DNA from: Trichostrongylus colubriformis
Lineage: Eukaryota > Nematoda > Chromadorea > Rhabditida > Trichostrongylidae
DNA length: 64,000 nucleotides
NCBI GenBank assembly: GCA_963978905.1
Contig: OZ022261.1
Coordinates: forward strand, 36,970,130-37,034,129
Direction of reading: 5' to 3'
Position 1 is the first letter of the stretch. Each line of letters begins with the position of its first letter. Of the stretch, positions 36,501 to 50,168 are shown piece by piece. A program made the position numbers and the translations under genes. The notes beneath the pieces were generated by a model. It was not told where the DNA came from. It ran no database searches and saw only the letters and a list, made by a program, of their open reading frames with translations.

Positions 36501-38345
36501 AGTTTTCCTTTTTCTCAAAAAAAAAAAAATCAAGGAACCCAGAGAACGGTCAACGCACTCACGGACGGCTTACACTGATAGTCGAGAGATACCGGCATAA
36601 GAAATCCTGCACACAAAGGCAGACACCAAATAACAAACACTTGGAAATCACTCACTCGATCACCAGTTGAGCTTTGCAAATTAGAAGCATGATTGGATGG
36701 TTTTACATTCACGAAAGGCTCTCTACTACATGGCGCATTCTAACACTTTTATCATCGCCCTTCTTGCTTGTACATACCCAAAATGGTCTCTGGCAGGACC
36801 ATACTCAAGTGCAGCGCATTTAAAATTGAACAGAGCGGCTTCTCTGGAATCAGCAGCGGTATGGAACATGCATTCCTGTGTTTACTTCCTTTCAAGAAGT
36901 GGTACGTAGAACCAAAGTTCCAACACCAACTTAAACTCAGGTGTCATACCGAGTTACAGGCTGCTTTCAGTAGTTTTCCAGCTTTGAAGGCGACTCACTC
37001 AAGTAAGCTACAATAGGTTGTTGAGAACAAATTAGGGATCGTCTCATTTCTTTATTAGGAACTGGCTGACAACACTTCGGGAGTGATGGAATAGATAGAA
37101 TTAATATTATTTTAATTAATTTTTTGTTCAAAAATAAAAAATATGTATAGTTAAATTTTCAATCAAACTAAATTTTAATTAAACTTATAATACCACGCCG
37201 CTGATCATTCCGAGAAGTCAAGCACTAATAAAAGAGAGTAGACAATATCATAAGTTTTGCACCAGACAACGGTGTACCGTCACCAAATTATTCCAATCAA
37301 CGCTTTGAACATTATCAGAACCTAAACCATAGTATACACCATTAAACAGCTGTCCCCACAGGTCACTGTGCATGAAAGTGAGAAATAGGACCACGCGTAA
37401 ACAACTTTAGACAAGAACTATAGACGTTGATTTAGAGATATAGGAGTCTGGTAGAGTGTGAAGCGTGTGCTTGCAATTACATTTCATAAGACGCCTATAT
37501 AATTTCATCTACAACATGTCATAGTCATGGTCATGGTACATCATGATGATGTCTCCTGAACTTCCTACTGCACAAAGTTTATGGCAGAAGGGGACCCTAA
37601 ACGGGCCCCTTACAGGAAAGTGGATTTAATGTTATATTACGGAAAGAATGGAAGGCCTTGTACTGAGCTGATCTGTGTATATGCTACTGTCACAAGTTAG
37701 CCAAAGTAAGTACGGAACCAGCTGTTAGTATAACAACAGGCGCTGGAGACTTTCACATAGTATTTGAGACTACGAATTTGACAACAGCACGATAAGTTCG
37801 AGCTGTACACGGCATTCCGTCATTTGTATGTATAATATAATCGAAACTATGGATTTCCAGCGGTTCTCGGTTTTTGTAATACTTCCAGAAATACTGTTTT
37901 TTGGATGCACTTTGAAAGAATTTTGCGGAAACGGCTGTGAAAGACTTTTGTTTTATTTTGGATACTTTCCTAGAAAAACGAAATTTTAGCACATTCTGCT
38001 TTTCGTGCTGCTGGTTTGGTAGCGAGATGTCTGACTAAAAGCTCAAAATCAACGGAGTCAGAAATGAATTCGCAGAGAGTGCCCGAAGCGAGTTGAAGGC
38101 GTCTTATCAAGACCTTGTACATAGAAATTGAGCGTTCAACTTTTTTTGGAATTCTGAGTACTATCAAGGGAAGGTCAATAAGTCAGTCCGGCCATTTTCA
38201 ATGAGATGGATATCTCTGCAAGTGTCTTGGAATGCTGAACACCAATCTGTTCTCAACAAAGTTGTGGATCTTCATCTACACTACACTACTGCATAGGGAA
38301 TACAGCGAGTCAAACGATTTTCTCCCAGAACCGATATTGTTTCTA
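33540..38345. other. region upstream of tmc-1, no gene recognised
   Basis: Expected to hold the tmc-1 promoter if exon 1 is the true start. AT-rich, with short frames only. A pair of adjoining minus-strand frames at 37753-38167 (65 and 79 residues, different frames) may be remains of one coding unit but are not recognised. No TIR element identified between 33.6 and 38.3 kb. Confidence 0.4.
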
Positions 38346-39184
38346 TTAGGTTGAACCATAATTTCTGTTACACCCTTGGGGAAAACTTTGGAAGCTTCGG
38401 GAGCATTTGGTAGTGGGGGGTATATGAAGCGACTGAAAAGGGCTTCTGAATAGCACATTCATATTCTCTACGCTTCAACTAGCAGTGAATTTACGGCAAT
38501 TTCGCGAAACGTGCGAAGTTCACGAACACCGCCTCGGTTCCTCAGCATGCAAGGCCACTAACAAAATTAACCAGTCGATGGACCCAGGTACTGTCTCTTA
38601 TATGGCGGCAGCCCAATGGCTCGATCGGCTCAAATTGAAACAGAAAAAATTTGAAAAAATTGCGTTGAGAAAAAAATTTTTTTTAAAAATTTTCAAAAAA
38701 ATAGGAAACTGTTACCATCCAACACGACAGCCACTGCCGATCTCTACTGCAGGCAATTGGACACCGGAGCGGCAAAACTTACCGGAAAAATGGACCAAGA
38801 CCTCTTCCTCCATGATAACGCTCACCCACATGTGGCAAAGTTGGCGTGTCAAAGGATCCAGGACCTTGGTTAAACGAAGCTCCCCCGTCCACCGTAATCC
38901 CCGGGCATGGCCCCAACTGACTACCACCTACTCCTATCTCTGACCCACTTCCTCGACGGACGGCAGTTCAATGATGGGGATGATCTCAAAATCGACCTCC
39001 AGACTTTCTTCGACCAGAAATCCCCAGACTTCTATAAGCAAGGCATCTGTCATCTCCCTATTCGCTGGCATTATATTGTTGATTATAATGGTACATATTT
39101 TGTTGACTGAAGTTAAACACAAATTAAGAAAAATAAATTTGAAATTTTTCGTCAAAGTATAACAGAAATTATGGTTCAACCTAA
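38346..39184 (+). mobile_element. deleted mariner element
   Basis: 839 bp, TIRs TTAGGTTGAACCATAATTTC / inverse, TA on both sides. Plus-strand transposase pieces in order: SMDPGTVSYMAAAQWLDRLK (HTH end), MDQDLFLHDNAHPHVAKLAC with the second catalytic Asp, APTDYHLLLSLTHFL around the third Asp region, and LKIDLQTFFDQKSPDFYKQG at the C-terminus. Frames differ between pieces and about a third of a 1.3 kb mariner is missing, so it is inactive. Confidence 0.93.
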
Positions 39185-42100
39185 TATGTTTGAGAGGTCA
39201 AATTACCCGTTTAGACAAGTTTTCGGCCTAATCGAAACTTCTATCCAAATTCATTGAGCAGAACAAGGTTGCCATAGAGTAAACGGCAATTTGTTTCATT
39301 TTCTACATGAAAAGCTAAAAAGTGTAGTAAAGATAACCGAAATATTATCGGTACAGGTACTTATCACAGCAAACGAGCGTAGTTAGCGCCGAAGAAGAGC
39401 CATTTCTTGGCAAGGGTCATCAACCAAACTTTCTCGGTGTTTTATTTACTTATTTATTTATTTATTTACTATATCAGAAGGTGCGCCATAAACACACGTG
39501 GTACACAGGTAAAAAACTTGCTGCGAAGTCGGCATCATAAAGCAACTGTCTTACCATGCTTCAATAATCAATTATGAGCATGCTGAATAAAAGAATATCT
39601 CAGAGCAGTAGATATTCTAACTCTTTCATTTTCATGTACACTGTGTGCGACTGTCTGATTGCAATAATAGAATAGGGTTCGAAACGTAAAATTGCAGTCA
39701 TTGCTCTAAATTAAGAGTTGAACTGAATTGGATGTTGAGTGTGTTGCTATACAGAATCTTTACAAATTTAGAAACAACACTGGTTTTGCGCGAAAACGTA
39801 TAGTTTGCGCGCTGTGGGCGCCTGTACTCACGATATAATGGTATTGATCACTCCAAAAAACCATAAAATCGTTCGCTGAGTCGTTCCACAAATTTGCAGA
39901 GCGGATTTGTCTGCAGCGTCTCTAAACACATACCGTGATCTACACCCAGTTAAGAATGGCCAGACTGACCTATTGGTCTTCCCTTGTAGGTAAATTCTGC
40001 AATGAAGTAGGTTTCAGTGCGGCCATCGTTACAACCTATTGCGAATACATCAAAATTGCTGCCTCGTCAAAATTATGTCGTCAATTAATCATGGGAAAAG
40101 CATAAAAACCGAACCAGTTTTGCTACATGTGCTCAGCCTGGCACCCCTTTTCTATTTCCATACTGTGCTGCACGCTCTACTCAAGCCAACACAATCGAAT
40201 AAAAAATAAGAAGCATTTGGAGCTAAGAAGGCAGTCGCTACTCAGATTTTTCACATAACAATCCGTAGTTTTGCCCCGGAAAATAGCACGGTTCCAAAAA
40301 CCGAAGAAGGCGGGGCAAATTTTTGTCCAAATTTAGGATTGCACATTTTCTACGACTCAGCAGTTGTGACATGGTAGACCAAGTAAAAATTCAAAAATGT
40401 GGAACCAGAAGCGTTTCATCGCGCCAAACTGCGGTTTCGCATGCGCATATGAGCTGCTTGAATGAACCTATGATCCGATTTTCGCGGAAATGCGCCGCGC
40501 GCGATACACCGCAATTTTAGTGCGACCGCGCGATTAGAAAAGAACGCACGCCCACATCGAGTGCCGGTACCCCTTATTTCCTAAACTTCGCGTTTTTACT
40601 TCTGGAAAAGTGGCTTTGTTCTGAAACCAAAAACTGTACATCGCAATGCAGAGTGGATTTCAAGGGCTCATTTCACGGCTTGGGTGGGTTATCAAGTTTA
40701 GTAGATGCAAGAAGAAAAGTAGGAAAAAATCTTTTGACACGTTTGAAATAAGGCTCTTCTCACAATCTCTGACTATACATGTTTCGCTTACTACGGGGAC
40801 ATACAAAATTCTCGGATAACAGGGAGAAATAAATTTTTCTTCGAGAGCAAGAGCGGTCACTACTCATGCGATTCCCCCTTTCATTTAATTCGAGTTATCA
40901 CATCTTATACCATTTTGCTGCATGGCGTTTGAAAACAAAGAATAGTTTGACGTGCAATAAAATTCAATCAAAATGTAACAATGTCTCGTGTACCCACCTG
41001 TAGCTGTCAGCGCGCTTCCTGCACTCAAAAAGATGGCGCTTTGGAATACTGGGAATAAACGAATATGGGAAAGGAAGAGCGCAATGCTAAGTTTGCCGCT
41101 GTAAAGCCAAAAGAGTCCCAGAAGATCGACACATTGGTGAAGGAAGAAGTGATAGGCAGAAAGTTGGTAAAAACTATTTTCGAAAGGGCACTGAAGACTT
41201 CGGCTGCCTCAATATGAAATGACACAATGCAATATGATATGGACTGATACACACAGCTCAGTTGAGACTTAGCGGATACGACTTAAATTCTGGTTTTGTT
41301 GTATCCTACGGGAGAGGTACATACGTGTACGTTAGGAAAAGTACGAAATCCGTTTTGCTTCGCCTACCTCGGGCTGGGTAGCCCAAGCACTTAAGAGCAA
41401 ACCGACAGTGATGATAAACATTTTTACAAAAATGGGAGCTCGAACTGGAAAAATGACAACATTGCTCTAGCATTTGTATAGACTTCCTAAAAAACAATCA
41501 AATCATGTGTACACGGTGAATTTCAGTGAGTAAAGCCATATTTTTTCTGCTATAATACCTGGCCTTTTTGACTAAATCCATAGCAATGATTTTTGACCAT
41601 CGGTTCAAAATGAGATGGAGGAGGTAAGATCATGACAAGAACGGCCTTTTCTGCTCAACAATAAAACGAAAACGAGCTGAGAAACTTCCAAGAGTAGCGC
41701 AAACCGCTAGTCCGAAGTCAATCACAGAGGAATTACACCTCTCCTCACTCACCTCATTCAGGTAAGGTCAAACCGCGCGGCTGTTTGATTGACGAGCCAC
41801 AGCCCACCTCATATAACATCCGCGCTCCTTTCGGTGGCAGCCACTCGCGCACATCATATGTTCTCTGAGGTTGGATTCCTAACTGCTCAGTAAAAAACTG
41901 ATGAATATTAGTTTGAATTCAGTTCAATTCATGACGCTCCAACCCAAAGCGCTAGCGGGTCTTTATTGGTATTGAGAAGTGTTGAACACGGCGATAACAC
42001 ACCTTCTATGTGGGTGAAAAACTGACTAAACTGGGAAGTCGCAGCTGATACCTGGTGATAACACTTTGCTCATAACTACATCCTCATAAATACGCTGAAG

Positions 42101-43059
42101 GCAATTAATGCACGGGAGCTTGATTCATGCTGCTGAACTAACTTGAAAAAGTAGCACTAATACTGGAGCATACACACCGGATGTCAAGCAAAGAAAACAC
42201 GAGAATGAGGCGTTGTCCATTCGTCGATGCTCATAAAGGTCATAAAGTGCGTATTATATGGTATATCAACGTGTTATGAAGTATTTCATTATATAATGAA
42301 ATATGTCCTCTCAAAAGACCAATCAAGAACGAAGCACGATGTGAAAGATGGAATGAATGAATCAATGAAGTAGTACAGCAAGAATGCAGCTAACAACTGT
42401 CAAAGAATCATCAGGCTACATCGTCAACCTCCGGTTTTTTCTATGATTAAGAAAGACTCTTATCAGTACGAGTTTAAGGAATTCGAGCAAATGTCGCCTT
42501 ACTCCAAAACACAAAACTCTGCAAGCATGCGAACACACAGATGAACGCCAGATGAAAGAACGGAGAGGGGCAGAGTGTCGCACTAGACTGAAGAAACAAA
42601 AATCATCCCCATGAGAAGCGCACTGGTGATAATTTGGAAGAGTAGAGGGATGGGAAAAAACATTTTTTATTGCATTTTATAAAACATGTGAGAAAAGAAG
42701 TATCAGGACACAAACAACAGATATTGTACACATCAACTCGTTGGCAATGGAAAATAATCGAAGGGTTAGCTCACACTCCGGAGGTAATGAGAAGAAGGAG
42801 GTTTTTCTAAATTCTTACTGATTTTTTGATATTGCATACGCGGAATGTGAAATAGTTACGTGGAATGGATTACGAAATGGAGGCAAGCAAAAGAATCAGA
42901 AGCTATTGCTAACAAATTATGATAATTTAATAATTAGTAAAATTGATTAATTGCCTTGACTAAATAATTACAAGAATTTAAGTTAAATTCCACAATTCAC
43001 CTCGAGTAGTTGGTTAATCAGCTTTATTATTACACATTATTGTATTATATCGCATTATA
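39185..43059. other. intergenic stretch, no gene recognised
   Basis: Contains a (TTTA)n tract at 39438-39472 followed by a word like that at 1080, probably a LINE-type 3' tail on the minus strand. A 53-codon plus-strand frame at 41065-41223 (MGKEERNAKFAAVKPKES..) has coding-like composition but no match and no clear splice context. Otherwise AT-rich sequence. Confidence 0.4.
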
Positions 43060-43735
43060 TTGGGTAGTCGAAAAAGTTTTTTCGTATCTTCAAATACCGC
43101 TTTTTCCCTCCAAACTGCTTTCCAGCAATCTTTTCTGTACATACACATGTACTACAAGTCCACACGCATCTGTAGGTATTATTGTCTTCCATCTCCCGAA
43201 TAACCCTTTCCGGCAAAATAAACGTATCAACGGTCAACCTCATTTTCAATACAAAAATTATAAAAATTTTTTTCTTTGAATGGCGTTAGACAGGGAAAGG
43301 AAAAGGTAATAATCCGATGGAGTAAGATGAGGGCTGTAAGGTGGATGGGGCAGCAATTTTTATTCAAGCTCGAGAATTTTTTGGCGAGTCAATTTTTCAC
43401 TAGTAGTAATTTTTTTTCAATTTTTTTCTTTTAAAAAATTCTCGAGCTCGAATAAAAATTGCTGCCTTATAGCCCTGATCTTCCTCCATCGGATTATCAC
43501 CTTTTCCTTTCCCTGTCTAACGCCATTCAAAGAAAAAAAAATGGAATTGAAATGAGGTGACCCTTGATATGTTTATTTTGCCGAAAAGGGTTATCCGGGA
43601 GATGGAAGACAACAATACCTATAGATGCACGTGGACTTGTACTACATATATATGTACAGAGGAAATTCTGTGGAGAGCAGTTTTGAGGGGAAAAGCGGTA
43701 TTCAAAAATACGAAAAGACTTTTTAGACTACCTAA
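43060..43735. mobile_element. fold-back mariner with inverted transposase ends
   Basis: 676 bp between TA duplications, ends TTGGGTAGTCGAAAAAG / CTTTTTAGACTACCTAA. It is a head-to-head duplication. The minus strand of the left arm (about 43273-43370) and the plus strand of the right arm (about 43440-43530) both carry the mariner C-terminal piece related to LLPHPPYSPDLAPSDYHLF. Cannot encode a full transposase. Confidence 0.9.
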
Positions 43736-44847
43736 TATTACTATATCATATTAATATATATGTAATACCATATATATCATTACATTCTTATCATATCATA
43801 TCACGGAGATTTTATTCTATTAATTATTATTCGTAACGTCACTCTATATCCCCAATAGAAATCCTGTCGAAAAATCAGGAACAACAGAGGATCAATAAAC
43901 AGAAAGAAACAGGGATACACCGATCCCAGCCCTTCTCTCAGCAACTGAATCGTTTGCTTAGTCAAGTGCATGTAATTATTACGTTGGGCTCGTAAAATAT
44001 GAAAAAAAATCAAGAGTGGACTTTCTCGATATTTTTCTTGAAGTAGAAAAAAGGGACAATCCGTTCCGATAGCTACATGGGAGCATGACTAAAATGATTG
44101 CAGAAGGAGAACGAGCTGAAGGAAAAGGGGTACGCACGAAGGGAAACAAGTGATAGCCCTAAATCATCCAAACAACAAGCTCTCAGTTACTGATCGCGCT
44201 AAATCATCCAAGAAAAAACTCCTCGTTACTGGACGATCTGCGCGCTTTGTTGCTGGGACCGAAGCCAAGAATGATAATAAGTTATTTTTGGGACTAAAAT
44301 TGTTTACGAAGCTTATAAATAGCAGAGGTACGGCGCTGCAAGCCACACTGAATGAATGAGTCAAATCAAGTACTATCGTATACACCACATTCAGCTATGC
44401 CACACTGCTTTCTCAGTGGTTTCGGCAGTACGCATGAGTGCCCATCAACCCAGCCCCTGCCTTGAGGTCAATGAGCACCTCTTCTGAAATCACGAGACAA
44501 TTGCTTTGCCTGTTGCCCGGTTCGCTTGAACTACGGCTTTATGCGGTTGTGCGGTTGCAAATTTTTTTATCTTCAGTTAGTCTACTAACCCCCAGAGAAG
44601 ATGAAGGGCTGGAAATTCTACGTCATCTATTTATGAGGAAGCGAAGTCAGTGACACTTGGCATGGGGTCTCCTTTCTTTTAGACACGCGCATTCTCAAAC
44701 AGAGTCCTAAAATAACTCTATGAATAATTGAAAAGGTGTGTATCCTTAGAATTTTGGGGTGAGGCAATGTTTATAGGATAGGAGCCCTGTAAGTACATAG
44801 GTTGTAGGGCGATTTCGTTCCATTCATAGAGAAAAAGGAGCAGCACA

Positions 44848-44912
44848 TGGACGGGACAAGGACAAAGACCAGGACAGGGACAGGAACAGGGGCAGGGAAG
44901 GGACAGGGGCAC
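44848..44912. repeat. GACAGG-type hexamer repeat
   Basis: Imperfect purine-rich tandem of GGACAG/GGACAA units over about 65 bp. No gene context. Confidence 0.8.
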
Positions 44913-45326
44913 TGTTTGCGTTGCTACACTAGACAGTGTGTATGTAGTTTGAAGAGCATATGAATCAGGTATCATGTATTTTGCATATTTCTGAGGATTA
45001 GGGGAAGCGCCTTTTCTTGAAAAAAATTTGAATTCGTCTCAACCCATCGAAGCACTGTTCCCCCATTAAACTACCTAAAGAGGTAAAAAATAAAGGCTAC
45101 GCAGTTTATGTTGTTGTGTTGACAAACAGAACGGTGCAAAAAACAAAGAATTGATGAAGTATCGGGATGGCGTCAACTCACCTGTCACTTTATGACGCGT
45201 TTCCCAGAAGATTCTTCAACACAAGTTTTGAGAGGTTTCTCCATAAAACTGCTAACTGAAAATTTATATTTGGCAGGGGTAACGGCAATGAATGGTAAGT
45301 CATCGAAGCACAGTTGTATATATATA

Positions 45327-45999
45327 TTGGGTTGGCAACTAAGTAATTGCGGTTTCAAATACTGCTTTTTCCCTCAAAACTGCTTTCCACAAAATTTCTT
45401 CTGTACATATATATGTAGTACAAGTCCACACGCATCTATAGGTATTGTTGTCTTCCATCTCCCGGATAACCCTTTTCGGCAAAATAAAAATATCAAAAGT
45501 CACCTCTTTTTCAATTCCAATTTTTTTCTTTGAATGGCGTTAGACAGGGGAAGGGAAAGGTGACAATCCTATGGAGAAAGATCAGAACTATAAAGCAGCA
45601 ACTTTTATCCAAGCTCGAGAATTTTTTGAAAAAAAATTCAAAAAATTTTTCACCACCATTGAAAAAATGACTCGCCAAAAAATTCTCGAGCTTGGATAAA
45701 AATTGCTGCCCCATCCACCTTATAGCCCTGATCTTGCTCCATCGGATTATCACCTTTTCCTTTCCCTGTCCAACGCCATTCAAAGAAAAATCTTTTTATA
45801 ATTTTTGTATTGGAAATGAGGTTGACCGTTGATATGTTTATTTTGCCGAAAAGGGTTATCCGGGAGATGGAAGACAATAATACCTATAGTTGCGTGTGGA
45901 ATTATACTACATGTGTATGTACAGTAGAGATTGCTGGAAGGCAGTTTGGAGGGAAAAAGCAGTATTTAAAAATCCGCAATTACTTAGTTGCCAACCTAA
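45327..45999. mobile_element. fold-back mariner, second copy
   Basis: 673 bp between TA duplications; ends TTGGGTTGGCAACTAAGT / ACTTAGTTGCCAACCTAA, typical irritans-type mariner ends. Arms are mutually inverted. Plus strand 45702-45795 reads LLPHPPYSPDLAPSDYHLF then LSLSNAIQRK; the left arm carries the same piece inverted, with part of it deleted. Interior related to 43060-43735, but the outermost 20 bp differ between the two. Confidence 0.92.
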
Positions 46000-46179
46000 T
46001 AGAATACATTATAAGACTCGAATTCATGATTCACTTCTTCAAAACTATGGAAAAAACAAAATCACAGATGAAACAAATCAAAACTCGCGAATAGGTACAG
46101 AAAAGTGGCTAAAGCTAACATCGCAGAATCTTCTGAGTGAAGGGATTTTATGGGATTCTCGCTGAGTTTGGGGGTTGTC

Positions 46180-46650
46180 TAGGCGCTCAAGTATCTACTG
46201 TGGGTATCGCACTCATAAACAATACCCGAACAGTAGAAAAATTCTGTTCCACATAAAGGGTGAGAAGGAGCCCTGAGAAACACTTCTATCACAGGAAAAA
46301 TACCAAAAAATTTTTTTACTCTGAAAAAATGATTCACCTCTTCCAAAGCTCCTTCCCCTAAAGCTTTGGCAAAATCACATTCCGTAGTTTGCATCGGTAT
46401 CTTAGTACATTTCAGCACATAAAAACATAATACTAAAAGAGACACGCAATAGAAACCCCAAAAAGCAAAAAAATGAGCAAAGAAATAAGTATAGTTTAGC
46501 TTCATATACATACAGGACGCCATTTCGTAGGTGTTAATGAAAGGGTACGTACTCGCCTTGCGATCGACTCATACTAACCCCCTAACAGGTCCTGCTAGAA
46601 CATTTTTACTCTCACCTCACACTTTCATTTTTTTCAGTGTTGCATACGAG
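46180..46650 (-). repeat. dispersed repeat E, copy 2
   Basis: Inverse of 4514-5008. A 114-residue frame (46179-46523) stays open here, with a hydrophobic N-terminal half (FAHFFAFWGFYCVSLLVLC). The corresponding frame in copy 1 is interrupted. Not recognised. Confidence 0.68.
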
Positions 46651-48059
46651 CTGTTTCTTGGCGGTACGAATAAGTGCATACGTACTGGGATGTGGGATTT
46701 AACCTAAGCCTAGAAGTGGAAACATTTCACAGATGGGCGATCATCAATCGTAGACATTTCAAGACAAAAACATCCTAATGGCAATCGGACAGGTTAGTGT
46801 GAAAATTTGAAGAAAAGGCAAGTCAAAAAAAGCATCGTCGAGACAGCGTTTCGCCGAACAACCGGGAAGTATCGACTGGAGCCATGACCAGCGTTCGATG
46901 AGTAGAACAGTGCAATCACACCTGATGTGTTTGAAGGATGGATATATGGGAGCCCCTACTAGGCCTGTACAAAACTGCGTCTCCATCATGACTTCATATC
47001 GTCCCTTCCAATTCACCTCTGTTGACCCCTTCCTTGTGCTTGGATTTGGAAATACTCCTGAAGTGCCTCCCTTAACCACGTAAACTATGGCCTAAAATGC
47101 CCTCCTTAACCACGCTTTACCAATGCCTCTAACAGAATATCCAGGAAAACAAAAAAGAGAGACAGAGAGCTGTCGATGTCAGGGGCAGAGAGGAAACCAT
47201 TCCCCACTAAGGTTCGCACATAACATGGTGAAGGCTCATATCAATCAATTCACTGAGCCTTTTCAGTGAAAACAATTGCCTCCTTCTCTTCAAAACAGAT
47301 TCGCTCAATCCTTTAAGTGCCCTGAACCTTAGATTAAATTAAAACGTCAGGACATAAAAAAAACTGCAGATTCTAGAGCACCTTATTGATGGAATCTCAA
47401 AGTTTGAACTTTTCTGACGGTAGAGTGATCGGAAGCCCAAATGGCTGAAAAAATAGAAAAATAAAAGTAATAAAACGACGCAGAGCGCTTTCATGCATTA
47501 ATCGACTATACTTAAGGGTCACAGATAGTTCGAAGGTCAGACGATGGGCAATCACATAAGGTCGTACCTCGTGGTAAAAAAAAATAGTTGCCAGGCTGTA
47601 GCTGAATTCACGCCAGAGGGTAGAAGGGCTTCAGACATGATCGACCTTCCATACCTCCTCACCTTGCACTTTCCAGACTCGGCTAAGCTTTACAAACCTC
47701 AGCCAAAAGGATATGAAGTGTAGAAATGGATTCGCACAGACAAGATCCACGAAAGTAATGAAAAATGGTGAAGGTTTATCAAGTCACACTTGATTACCTG
47801 TCTTATCATAACACTCTTTTTTGATAATCGCACCTCACTGAGGAGCCTCGGAGGTTGGGAAAGACAATGGTTAGTATGAGGTCATGTGACGTAACAAAAC
47901 ATTTGAATTGTCCTATTTTATTTTTATTTATTTCAAACAATTGATTAACAATCAACCTTGCATATTAGCTACTCTGCCCCGACTTACTTCCTCGGGACAT
48001 TGCTTTAAAAGTGATCAACTGATCACTGCATCTATTAATAAATTCCCCTGTTTACCAAT
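46651..48059. other. stretch without recognised gene
   Basis: A 106-residue minus-strand frame at 46759-47079 is unrecognised. No TIR element found. Confidence 0.35.
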
Positions 48060-48299
48060 TTATGTTCTAGTTTTATTCTGCCCTTTTTGATTTCGTGGGT
48101 CAATTTGAATCAAGTCTTTTAAAAAAGGATAATGGCGATTCCAGAACTCATTCGACTGCTCTGGTAGGTATTCCACGAAGACGACGAACATATCTCTTCT
48201 GCATCGTAACATCATCCAATGGGATGCGAAAAACCATCTAATGGGGCTCTGATTACGTTCAACATAGAAATGTGGAGGTAGAAGAGTGCGTACCTTCAT
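48060..48299 (-). CDS. probable exon, unknown protein
   Basis: Minus-strand frame of 79 residues with good coding character, possibly starting at a GAATGAAG acceptor rather than the ATG, since an in-frame stop lies just before the ATG. It reads VRTLLPPHFYVERNQSPIRW, then an aromatic-rich middle, then EFWNRHYPFLKDLIQIDPRN and ends TRT-stop. I do not recognise the family. It may be a 3' exon of the same minus-strand gene as the exons at 50-52 kb, but no phase chain could be built. Confidence 0.5.
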   Translation of the reverse strand: MKVRTLLPPHFYVERNQSPIRWFFASHWMMLRCRRDMFVVFVEYLPEQSNEFWNRHYPFLKDLIQIDPRNQKGQNKTRT

Positions 48300-48657
48300 T
48301 CATATCCATTTTACATCAAACATCCCACCTGTCATCAAAAGGGCCGAAAACTGGTCTCATCGGTGGCACCACTCGGCTTACCGGAGTGCTCAAAGCAGGG
48401 CACGCCTAGGTGACGGGGAAAATGACTGCTCCAGTACGACCTCCTCCCTCAACTGGGACCCAAATACGACCCTCGTTTCAACATCTACATAGCCTCTACA
48501 GTATCAATAGTCATTGCCGATTGTATAGTATTACTGATTATTTTATTACTGTAGTATTTGCGTTGATCACTCAAATTCAACCTCATCGGATCAGCTGACG
48601 GCACGTTGCGCCTATCATCTAACCTGGGACGACCGCTGACTTCTGTAATTACAACTG

Positions 48658-48690
48658 CCCCACCCCCCCCCCCCCCACCCCATCCCGCCT
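48658..48690. repeat. poly-C tract
   Basis: Run of mainly C broken by A. On the minus strand it is G-rich and could form a quadruplex. No gene context. Confidence 0.85.
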
Positions 48691-50081
48691 GTATGTATCC
48701 TGGCTCAGTGTCATCCTCTCAGTAGCCGAATTATTATCCAAACTGATATCTTCGGTATCACGACGATCATCGCCTCATAAAACTGCAACACGTGCTTGAG
48801 GGTAGGTAACGCAAGTACTGATAATTTCGAGATTAATTCATGTTTATTGCAACGTGGTAATACTATAAATAAGGTGCATGCGGAAAGATCGCACTGATTA
48901 TAACCAAATAAATGAGAATTCATAATGCTGGACATAGATAACGGATCTCATGTGTTCTTCAAGATTCTTACTTTTGCAGAAAAATCGCTCGACGTTGCCC
49001 TAGTCTCTTTCAACCTGAATTACGTATCATTACTCCGAGGAATGAGCACGATAGAAGATACGCTTATGAAACGACGTCTCGGCTGGTACCCTGTGCAAAT
49101 GCCCGCTGCTGATTTTGGTTTGGGAGTTAGAAGAAGGTGGTTTCTGACTGGTAGGGAGGAATGGACCATTCAGAAGCGTACTCCGCCCACTTCCAACTCG
49201 ACCCATCAGAGGGGCGCTCCGCCCACTTCGCGTTCCTATAATTTGTAATTTGCAGCAGGTACTAAAAGGTACTGGAAACCAGCCGGATGCTTCAGTAATC
49301 GCTGAACTTCGTGCAAATCTTGAATCATGGTTTTAATGGAAGCAACATTGCAAAACAACGGCTCAGGTTGAAAAATGAATGCAGATAAACAGATTCATAA
49401 AACCAATCATATTACCCTAAAGAAGCTAGCTGCAACCGGTTCTCCCAATCCATTTTGACGGGCAAATGCTGATACATCAAATCTGAAAGTAATGGTTTTA
49501 TTGGTGATGTTCCGAGCATATCATTACTTCAATTTCCTTATTTTTCACTTATCGAAACACTCGTGTAAGCACATTGGCTGTACATAATTCTTATGGTTAC
49601 CAGCCGATTACGTTCAGTTATTGTGGATAGACTTACGGTATGTTGTAGTTTTGCTTTTTATAATAAACGAAAATTCGAGAACGCACCGTTCTCGGGACTC
49701 CACATCTTTTGAGATCCGGCTCTGCTGCTTGAATACTAGTAGGTAGTATCTGTGCTCACCTAAACAGAATTTTCCACAGTGTTACAGTACTCTTGCGCTG
49801 CTTCGATGTATCCTGCAATCGCAGATATTTTGTTTGCCTCGACCACCTACCAAAACCAATGTGGCAGGGCTCTGTCCCTATGACTCAGCTATTAGGACCA
49901 CTATGCTGCTCTATGCTCACGACGTTGACCCCAATTCGCGACGCAGATGGCTTCTATCAAAAAGTTGATATGTAGCCACTGCATCCACTCGTCGAATCTG
50001 CTTTGCTTGGTATATTTTTCATACGTCAGTGAATCGATGGGGGTTTAAATAAGTGCCACCATATGCAGGCCACGGATTTAC

Positions 50082-50168
50082 AGCATAAATTCTAACTGCG
50101 GCATCGTCATGAAAGTACAGCCCAACAATTCCGTCATTTTGCCACTTTGTGGTCCCACAATTAGTCCA
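50082..50168 (-). CDS. probable exon, unknown protein
   Basis: 87 bp, 29 codons, phase 0 at both ends if acceptor AAAATCAAG and donor GTAAATCC are used. Encodes WTNCGTTKWQNDGIVGLYFH then DDAAVRIYA. If the donor is skipped, the frame continues to a stop at NPHRFTDV. Not recognised. It lies 300 bp downstream of the PEBP exon on the same strand but does not resemble the PEBP C-terminus. Confidence 0.45.
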
